From NCBI GenBank assembly GCA_037176705.1, contig CM073887.1, forward strand, positions 27,903,501-27,967,500: a DNA stretch of 64,000 nt, written 5' to 3'. The notes under the pieces were generated by a model. The model saw nothing but the letters and a program-made list of their open reading frames with translations, searched no databases and was not told where the DNA came from. Made by a program: the position numbers and the translations under genes. Within the stretch, counting starts at the first letter, position 1. Every line of letters starts with the position of its first letter. Positions 57,095 to 64,000 of this stretch are shown piece by piece. The DNA comes from Molossus alvarezi (lineage: Eukaryota > Chordata > Mammalia > Chiroptera > Molossidae).

Positions 57095-57215
57095 AAAAGG
57101 AGCTTCATACAGGTCCCTGTCCCAGCTTTGCCACTAACTTCATCACCTTGAAAAATCCATTTCTTTTCTTTGGAATGCAGTTTACTACTTTATAAATTGA
57201 GAGGAATAAATTTTA
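57095..57215 (+). repeat. MIR fragment
   Basis: 'tgtcccagctttgccactaacttcatcaccttgaaaaatccatttcttttctttggaatgcagttt' is the MIR core with decay. Confidence 0.6.
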
Positions 57216-57248
57216 AAAAGTATATTGTCTGTTAAAAAAGTAAACATT

Positions 57249-57501
57249 GCCCTGGCCGGTTTGGATCAGCAGTTAGAGCATTGGCCTGCGGTCCAGAGAG
57301 ACGGGGGTTCGGTTCCTGCTGGGTGCGCGTACCTCGGTTGCAGTTTGTCCCTGACCCTGGTTGGGTCGTATGGGTGGCAGCCACTTGATGTGTCCCTTTC
57401 ACGTCGATGTTCCTCTCTCTCTCTCTCTCTCTCTCCCTCTCTCTCCCTCCCACTCTACCTGAACAAAAAATGGGAAAAAGCCTTGGGTGAGGGGGGGAAA
57501 A
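57249..57501 (+). repeat. Ves SINE with 14-bp TSD
   Basis: Plus Ves: 'gccctggccggtttggatcagcag', 'gcggtccagagagacgggggttcggttcctgc', 'ggcagccacttgatgtgtccctttcacgtcgatg', long CT block, 'tggaaaaagccttgggtgagg', poly-A. Flanked by AAAAAGTAAACATT on each side. Confidence 0.96.
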
Positions 57502-57515
57502 AAAAAGTAAACATT

Positions 57516-58020
57516 TATTTATTCATTCTACTAGCCCTGTGAACTTTCAAAGCATATTTATATGTAGTCTAAGTCGATCTAATGGTCATCTCCTTTTAAA
57601 GGAGGAGAAACCTGAACAAAGTGATCTGTGATGTCTCTCAGATTTGATCTCTGATGGCAGAAGCAGACTGAGCCAATTCTTTTCACAATAAAGTTACCTT
57701 CTATTGATTATGAGGCAATTACACACTGATACTACTAGTGATAATCTTTCTTTCCTTTCAAATTATACAAGTGATATATATCAAAGCTGAAATTTATAAA
57801 TTTGACCTGTTTCAAGTTTGAAAACAGAGAAAAATATTTATTTTATTAAATATTTAAATTTATTTATGAAAAATTTACATATTTCTATTAATGCCTCCCA
57901 CTTGAAAACATCATAAAACTCTATACTTTTCAAATTATTTATGTTTTTCTGTAAAGATTTGTAATTTTTAAAATGCAAGATCTAAAGATATTTTATTTAT
58001 TCATATATATACACATATAT
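57516..58020. other. AT-rich, no gene
   Basis: Dense AT; nothing recognised. Confidence 0.5.
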
Positions 58021-58235
58021 TTTTAAAAAATGTTTTTATTGTTTTTTTTTAGCAGGAGAAGAAGGGAGAGAGAGATAGAAACATCGATGTGAGAGAGAAA
58101 CATTGATTGGCTGCCTCCTGCCTGCCCCCTACTGGGATTTAAGCCCACAACCTGGGTCTGTACCCTGATTGGGAATTGAACTGGGGACCTCTCAGTCCGT
58201 GCGATGATCATTCCACTGAATCCCACTGGCTGGGC
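58021..58235 (-). repeat. Ves SINE, long-middle subfamily
   Basis: Minus Ves: (GA)n, 'acatcgatgtgagagagaaacattgattggctgcctcctgcctgccccctactggg', 'gggaattgaactggggacctctcagtccgtgcgatgatcattccactgaatcccactggctgggc'. Confidence 0.92.
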
Positions 58236-58404
58236 ATTTATGCCTATATATTTTAAGTTTTGATGCAATCATAAGTGAATACTTTTTTCTTGACCACATA
58301 AATCTTTAATGATGTATATTTATATTAACACTTGAGGTTTCAACTTGCATGGTTATTTAATAAATGAATGACTTTAAACCTTAGCTATTTAACACTCAGG
58401 TTGT

Positions 58405-58565
58405 ATTTTTTTTTTTTTAATCCTCACTCGACGACATTTTTCCAGTTTTTGTTCAGACAGAGTGGGAGAGAGAGAGAGAGAGAAAGAGAGCGAGAGAGAG
58501 AGAGAGAAACATCAATGTGAAAGGGACATATCGAGTGGCTGCCACCCACATGACCCAATCAGGGC
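58405..58565 (-). repeat. Ves SINE lacking the tRNA head
   Basis: Minus Ves with poly-T, 'aatcctcactcgacgacatttttcc', a long (GA)n with one C interruption, 'acatcaatgtgaaagggacatatcgagtggctgccaccc', 'gacccaatcagggc', and then an abrupt end. The tRNA-like half is missing: a 5'-truncated copy, the converse of the head-only copies. Confidence 0.9.
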
Positions 58566-59020
58566 ACTTCACAATCGGCTGTCTCGGATGACTTATTTAA
58601 GGAAAATTTGCTGATAGAGGTTCTTCTCAAGTTTATACTTACAGATGATCACTAGTGGAGAAGAGCATTTAATAAGATGTTATCTTTTATTAAGATTTCA
58701 ACCTGCAAACAACCCACCTAAGAAAAAAAAGAAGTGATATAGTAGTTAACATGGAGTTAAGATTTTACATAGCTGATCAACATAAGTTAATGGATTCTCT
58801 TCCTTCTGAAATAAAGTTAGCAGCAGTAGGATTTTAAAGAGATCTAGTAAGATTATTAGGAAAGAACAAAAAGTCATACTATCTTTTTAATAAAATGCAA
58901 ATTTATATAGTCTTTTTTAATGTCAGGGCCCAGTGTTTGACTACCTAAGAGGCTCCTAGAATTCACATAATCCTAACAAAAGTAAATAATCCAGGCTTTA
59001 GTTATTTAGAAAAATGAGAT
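58566..59020. other. no gene or recognised repeat
   Basis: Nothing recognised. Confidence 0.5.
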
Positions 59021-59229
59021 CGCTGGGCTGGTATGGCTCAGGGGGAGTGAGCATTGTCTCATGGACTGAGAGGTTCTGATTGAATTCCTGGTCAGGGCAC
59101 ATGCCCCAGTTTCAGCCTTGATCCCCAGTAGGGGGCATGCAGGAGGCAGCTGATTGATGTATCATTCTCACATTGATGTTTCTCCCTTCCTCTCTCTAAA
59201 AATATCAATAAAAACATATTTAAAAAAAA
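59021..59229 (+). repeat. Ves SINE, long-middle subfamily, with TSD
   Basis: Plus Ves: 'gctgggctggtatggctcag', 'tgagaggttctgattgaattcctggtcagggcacatgcc', 'agtagggggcatgcaggaggcagc', tail 'aaaaatatcaataaaaac'. Flanks AGAAAAATGAGAT and AGAAAAATGAAAT. Confidence 0.94.
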
Positions 59230-59242
59230 AGAAAAATGAAAT

Positions 59243-59639
59243 GTATATTTCCCAGCTCACTTTTCTAAATAAGTACTTTTTAAATTATATTTTTTACTGG
59301 CTGTTGTTCATGAAAAAGTATGCCAAACATTTTCCTGTTTAATGAGATCTTTAGGAAACATTCTGTAATCACACATATTAGTTTTTTTAGATTTTCAGTT
59401 GAATCTTTGTTTCCAGGCTTATATTCCATTTTGTAAGTATTGTTAAATATTTTCTTTCGTTCACTTCCCAAATATTCTTTCCTCCTCTCAGGCCACCAGA
59501 TATAATTCACAAAATTATATCAAATGATTTCATTCCACGTTTATGATAGCAAATCATTAACAGAGATTATTTGTGAGTTCTTGATGATAATTGATATTTC
59601 TGATTAGTATTTTGAGTTACATCTGTTAATTCCTTAAAT
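59243..59639. other. AT-rich, no gene
   Basis: Nothing recognised. Confidence 0.5.
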
Positions 59640-59800
59640 TTAACTTCAGTGTGGTTTACTGATTAAAAACACGTAGTATGACTTTATCTGGGATTGACTA
59701 TCAACTCTGTCAATTTTTATCTGTGTGGTTGCTGGTCTGAACATTTCATTTCTTAATTTGTAACATGGGTAGGTGAAAGAGTTCACTGAATCTACCATAT
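59640..59800 (+). repeat. MIR fragment, diverged
   Basis: 'ggattgactatcaactctgtcaatttttatctgtgtggttgctggtctgaacatttcatttcttaatttgtaacatgggtagg' retains the MIR core order. Confidence 0.5.
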
Positions 59801-60513
59801 GTAATTAGTATTGAACAACTATTACTCTTTTTAAGTGGTGTTTAAAGAAGTAAAATATATTGAACTTTTCATGAATGAAAGTAAAATGTATTATATTGAT
59901 AAAGGATCCTAGGTTACTGTGGGCCATTTGGATATTCATTAAGGATGTGGCTTCATATTTGGAAACAAAAGTTTAGTTCAGAAAAATCATAGTACAGTGT
60001 GTTTTTCTAATGATAATTATTTTATAAGATTCATGATACACCTCCATGGAAAATGTGTTATTTTTAGCCAGAGTTCATACAATGTATGCAGTGGTTTTAG
60101 ATACAAGATATGAAAGTGTACCCTGGTGTTTCCAATTCAATCAACACTTGAAAAGTAGAAGCATATTTAGGAAAAAAAAAAGTTATATTTTATCCTTTAG
60201 GGCTAATGATGTTTTTAAAAACATATATTTAGCCTTTAATAATATTAAAAATTCCAAGATTTAAAATAAGCCAGCAAAACACTATTTTGGGAGATTGTAT
60301 ATCCAGAACTCATATCAATTGTTTTTAATTGCCTTTTCCTTTTTCTTTATTTTTATTAACCTTAATTATCAATTTCTTGTAATAATTAAATAACTTATCC
60401 CCATACGCATATTTTATGTAATTCATAGAACCAGGATAGCAAGATTTAGTTTTTTCATAATTTAATCTTTACCTTGGTTCAATCATATTTTTTCTTATCT
60501 TGTTCCTATCTAG
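59801..60513. other. AT-rich, no gene
   Basis: Probable intronic sequence. It ends in a strong polypyrimidine tract (60488-60511). Confidence 0.45.
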
Positions 60514-60680
60514 AAAAGTGGTGATGAGTACATAATCATAATTATCCCTCATGATAGAAGTGACTTTTATGCACCAAGACAGACTTCAGAATTGCACTAC
60601 ACAATTATTGCTGGTATATTAAAAAGAACTCAGTTGGCATCTGCCTTTGAGAAATCTGTAGTAGCTATACTTGCCTTCAG
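60514..60680 (+). CDS. candidate internal coding exon, gene unidentified
   Basis: Seen: a T-rich tract ending 'cctatctag', then 167 bp open in one frame only (55 codons plus 2 nt, starting KSGDEYIIIIPHDRSDFYAP and containing HYTIIAGILKRTQLASAFEK and SVVAILAF), then 'cttcag' followed by 'gtaccc'. An in-frame TAG overlaps the acceptor, so the frame begins with the putative exon, and both other frames close quickly. The length is typical of an internal exon, and the composition (charged start, then amphipathic and hydrophobic segments) looks protein-like. The donor is weak at +4/+5. The frame stays open to 60819, with AATAAA just after, so a terminal exon is an alternative. I do not recognise the protein. 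Chance is possible. Confidence 0.4.
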
Positions 60681-60819
60681 GTACCCAAGAGTTTTATTCG
60701 TGATAACTATGTATTATTTTTCATGTACAAAACCTCTTTTATTACAATATCCTTTCTTAAGTTTGTGCTTTAATGCCATTGGGAATTTAGCAAATGAAAT
60801 GACAATAAGATATATTTAA

Positions 60820-61652
60820 AAGGGAAAGTAATAAAAATAATATAAAAAGAGAAAGTTCTATTGTCAAGAACATAATATGACTTTTTATTAATAATTTGTA
60901 CTATTGGGTTGAAGAATATAATTGCCTATATCTTAGTATGCAGAATTTTATTTTTCTAGCTTTACCTTCATTATGACACTGTACATAGTGAGACAAATAG
61001 GAGATTCTTCTAAAAGACATGGTTTTGTAAAGGCTGAAAATCACTTTTTGTGTAAGAGCAAATTTAACTTGGACTGAATCTTTCCAATTTCCTACCTCTA
61101 AAAACCTCATAAAACAAATATCTCTGTTTTTCTAGGTATTTTAAATAAATTAGAAAACACTGTACTTGCATTTATATGAAGACCTATATAAGTAGAATTA
61201 TGAAATACACATTTTTCTGTAACTTAAATCATAGGTCCACTACATGGAAAGCATTTCTGTTGCTGGAAAAACAATTCTGCATTTTTGGATATATCAAGTT
61301 AGATAATGTAGATGAAAAAATATAATAAATGAAGAAATAGAGAGAAACTTAAGAAATGGTTCACAGGCTAAGATTTGCAGTTAAGCAATAGAAAGTAGCA
61401 AGTGACAGTGTAAGAGAGACTTCTTTGGGCATTGTGGATTTAATAAGTGAATTCCTTCAAGAAAATATAAATAGATGACCATCATGTTATTAGATTTTAT
61501 AAGTTAAGAAATCACCATCAACTTTCCATCACACAGAAGCATTGTTTCATTGTTTATGTCCTACTAAAATAGTCGGCGAGGTTTGTTTCTTTGACGTTAA
61601 TAATGGTTCAAGCAGTATGGCTGAAGAGGCTGAATCTTAAAAAATAGGAAAT
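60820..61652. other. AT-rich, no gene
   Basis: Nothing recognised. Confidence 0.5.
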
Positions 61653-61667
61653 ACTAACATATATCTT

Positions 61668-61923
61668 TCTTTTTTTTTTTTTAATCCTCACTGGAGGACA
61701 TTTTTCCATTTTTTGTTCAGGTAGAGTGGGAGGGAGAGAGAGGAACAGAGAGAGAGAGAGAAACGTCGATGCGAAAGAAACACATCGAGTGGCTGCCACC
61801 CGCACAACCAACCAGGGCCGGGGACAAACTGCAACCGAGGTACATGCCCTTAGCGGGAACCGAACCTGGGTCTCTCAGGACCACAGGCCGACGCTCTAAC
61901 CGCTGAGCCAAACCGGCCAGGGC
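61668..61923 (-). repeat. Ves SINE with 15-bp TSD
   Basis: Very well preserved minus Ves: 'aatcctcactggaggacatttttcc', 'tggcaggtagagtggg'-type block, (GA)n, 'gtcgatgcgaaagaaacacatcgagtggctgccacccgcac', 'gccggggacaaactgcaaccgagg', ending 'gagccaaaccggccagggc'. Exact ACTAACATATATCTT flanks it on both sides. Confidence 0.97.
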
Positions 61924-61938
61924 ACTAACATATATCTT

Positions 61939-62424
61939 GCAGTTAAAACATTGATAACATGTTGCTTACTTTGCAGTATTTCTTACCAGAATTTTGGAAG
62001 TCTGAAAATCTATAATTCATATAAAACACCAGAAGAGCAAATAATAAGCACTTAATTTTGGAGGTTGGCAAACTTAGAATTTATATAAAATACTAGCTTG
62101 GGCTAGCAAATAATAATTACTTATTTTACTAAGCTCATGCAACAGTAGTTACGTTTATATAACCAAATTATTTTCCAAATTAGAAAATATTTTTATCCAA
62201 AGTATGAAAATTATTATCTTTTCCTTATTTAAAAACCTTGTCTGAAGTATAAATTTGATTCAGTTTAGTTCACTAAGTAGTTATTGCATGCCTTTACAGC
62301 CAAGAAATGAGTTAGTACAAGTGGGTAAAAAAATATACAATAATCCATGATCTCACACCTTGCATAAATTATAATAAATTACAGTTTCTAAATCAAATGC
62401 AAAGTTTCTAAAACAAATATTTTT
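61939..62424. other. AT-rich, no gene
   Basis: Contains a local pair of related phrases ('aatttatataaaatactagcttgggctagcaaataataattac' and 'aattcatataaaacaccagaagagcaaataataagcac', near 62070 and 62015), probably a small old duplication. Confidence 0.45.
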
Positions 62425-62630
62425 ATTTAGTTAGTTAGTTATTTTAAATCTTTTTCTTTATTGATTTTAGAGAAAAAGGAAAGTACAGGTAGATAGAGAT
62501 AGAAACATCGATGAGAGAGAACATCAACAGGCCGCCTCCTGCTTCAGAGATGGGGCCCTAACCGAAAATTGAACCAGTGGCTTCTTGGTGCATGGGTCAA
62601 CGCTCAACCACTGAGCCATACCATCCGGGC
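62425..62630 (-). repeat. Ves SINE, long-middle subfamily, with TSD
   Basis: Minus Ves with a TTAG-rich tail (62425-62445), 'ctttattgattttagagaaaaagg', 'acatcgatgagagagaacatcaac', 'gcatgggtcaacgctcaaccactgagccataccatccgggc'. AAAACAAATATTTT-like flanks on both sides. Confidence 0.9.
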
Positions 62631-62669
62631 AAAACAGAAATATTTTATTCTAGGAAATTTAGTAGGAGA

Positions 62670-62835
62670 GATAACATAATTCCAACTTTACTTACTAACT
62701 GTATGACCTAGGATATTCCTCATTTCTATCATCCTTAGTTTCTTCACCTATGGAATGGGGTTAGTCATACCTCCCTGAAAAAGCAATGGTGATGCAATGA
62801 GGTAAACATACCACAGTGTCTAAAATAGCCCTTTG
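62670..62835 (+). repeat. MIR fragment
   Basis: 'actttacttactaactgtatgacctaggatattcctcatttctatcatccttagtttcttcacctatggaatggggttagtcatacctccctg' is a clear MIR core and 3' part. Confidence 0.75.
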
Positions 62836-63851
62836 TAATTGCTACACGCTCAGTGATTTTTAGAGGCCCCTAAAGTTAGAGCTCTTTCCCTGTGTGAGGC
62901 TAATGGAGAATGTGTCACAGAAACTGAAGTAGGTTATTTTTTTTTAAAAATTCATGTCCCTAGGTTAAAATAACCTAAAAAAAAGTATGGTTAATGGATA
63001 TAGAAAGTAAATGTACTACAAATGATTTCTATATTTCCTTCTAGTTTTATGCCTTTAGGGTTTTATTGAGGCATTGAAAATTATTTTTAGGGGTCCTTTT
63101 TGGTCTATTCTGTGAAAGTGTAGAATCAGATTTTTTAAAAACGTGACTGAAGCAGAATTGGGTGGTGCTAGAGTTTAACATTAAGGCCACCAAAAACATT
63201 TGCTCACTTAAGAGCCTATCTATAACCAGACCACTAGATGCAACTTTGAGCTGGAGCAGATGCTGTGAAATATACTATTTTGTTTCATTTAAAACAACAA
63301 CAGTATATCCTTTTTGAAGTAATTATTTTGCCTATTAAATCTATACTGTTTTCTACAGAAGAAGGTATTACCTCTGTCCAGCTGTTGTCCCTTCCCTCGC
63401 GCCCTTGGTACCAATTCCACATCGCCCCTTATGAGCCAGGAGTGGAGCCATCACAAGCACGTACCCCTAAAGTGCTCCTTTAGAAAACATGTGCCAACAT
63501 GAATCATTGGTATATCGATTTAATTTTGTATGAGGGTTGGTCCAAGAGAAAGCCAGCAGATTATTAAAAGCAAAACAAAAATACCTTTCAGCAACTTTTA
63601 AATTTCTTCTGCCTCCAACCCCATCTGATTCTATTTCCCACTCCACAGAGATCATACTCCAGACTTTTTCATCTCTTTACTAACCTGAGCTCTCCCTTCC
63701 TTTTCTGAGAAAAAGTCATGGAAGCATCCCATTGGTGACTTGTTTTGTCCTCTTATAGGATAGCAAAAATGCCATGTGCTCCACAAGTGGGAAAGAAAGG
63801 CAGAATGTATAATAAAGGGCGACCTTCCCTATCAAAATCACAACTTACAAA
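62836..63851. other. no gene or recognised repeat
   Basis: Mixed sequence; ORFs of 60-70 codons have no support. Confidence 0.45.
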
Positions 63852-64000
63852 CCCTGGCCAGTTTGCTCAGTTGGTTAGAGTGCCGCCCGGATTTGCCACA
63901 GTTGCAGTTGTGGGTTCGATCCGGTCCAGGCACATACAAGAAGCAACCAATGAATGTGTAAATAAGTGGAACAACGAACCAATGCTTCTCTCTCTCTCTA
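63852..64000 (+). repeat. variant Ves-related SINE, cut by window end
   Basis: 'ccctggccagtttgctcagttggttagagtgccgcc', 'gtgggttcgatccgg(t)ccaggcacatacaagaagcaaccaatgaatgtgtaaataagtggaacaacgaaccaatg', CT block. Same subfamily as 32548-32780. It continues beyond the window. Confidence 0.88.

Noticed and set aside
60681..60819. Extension of the candidate exon frame to a stop at 60819
   Set aside because: The extra 46 residues look like translated AT-rich intron. I prefer the GT donor at 60681, though a terminal exon cannot be excluded.
2708..63999. Many 60-108 codon ORFs over repeat units with 'SLSLSL' products
   Set aside because: They translate the CT-rich part of Ves SINEs and recur at each copy; not genes.

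Overview
The window is AT-rich, gene-poor mammalian nuclear DNA dominated by interspersed repeats. The organism is very probably a vesper bat (Vespertilionidae or a close relative). It carries about 28 copies of a tRNA-headed SINE that matches the bat Ves family, bat-type L1 3' UTRs, and a SPIN/URR1-like hAT transposon of the kind known from Myotis. MIR, L2 and MaLR (MLT1) relics show a placental mammal background. I see no bacterial features, CRISPR array, tRNA gene, rRNA gene or operon.

Layout. 1-13 kb: Ves copies, short L1 3' ends and two MaLR-type LTRs. 13.8-15.6 kb: an internally deleted Tigger/pogo DNA transposon with a 274-codon ORF. 15.6-19 kb: an old L1-like block pierced by two younger L1 insertions and one Ves. 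19-31 kb: MIR, L2, MLT1, Ves, a probable solo LTR and a second Tigger relic. 31-45 kb: mostly unique AT-rich sequence with microsatellites and a few Ves. 49.8-52 kb: a SPIN-like hAT element and an alpha-tubulin processed pseudogene. 53.7-56.1 kb: a GATTG-type satellite beside a 2.2-kb full-length L1 derivative that has ORF1 but no ORF2 (HAL1-like), with a perfect target-site duplication. 56-64 kb: AT-rich sequence with Ves and MIR copies and one candidate coding exon.

Genes. No complete host gene is visible. Every L1 and LTR fragment whose direction I could read (about 15) lies on the minus strand. Such elements are depleted in the sense orientation inside introns, so the window is probably intronic to a plus-strand gene. 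A plus-strand candidate exon at 60514-60680 fits this: polypyrimidine tract plus AG, 55 open codons with both other frames closed, then a GT donor. I could not identify its protein.

Limits. Repeat names come from recalled consensus patterns, not a database search. Boundaries without target-site duplications are good to roughly 5-20 bp. Fragment ages are relative only.
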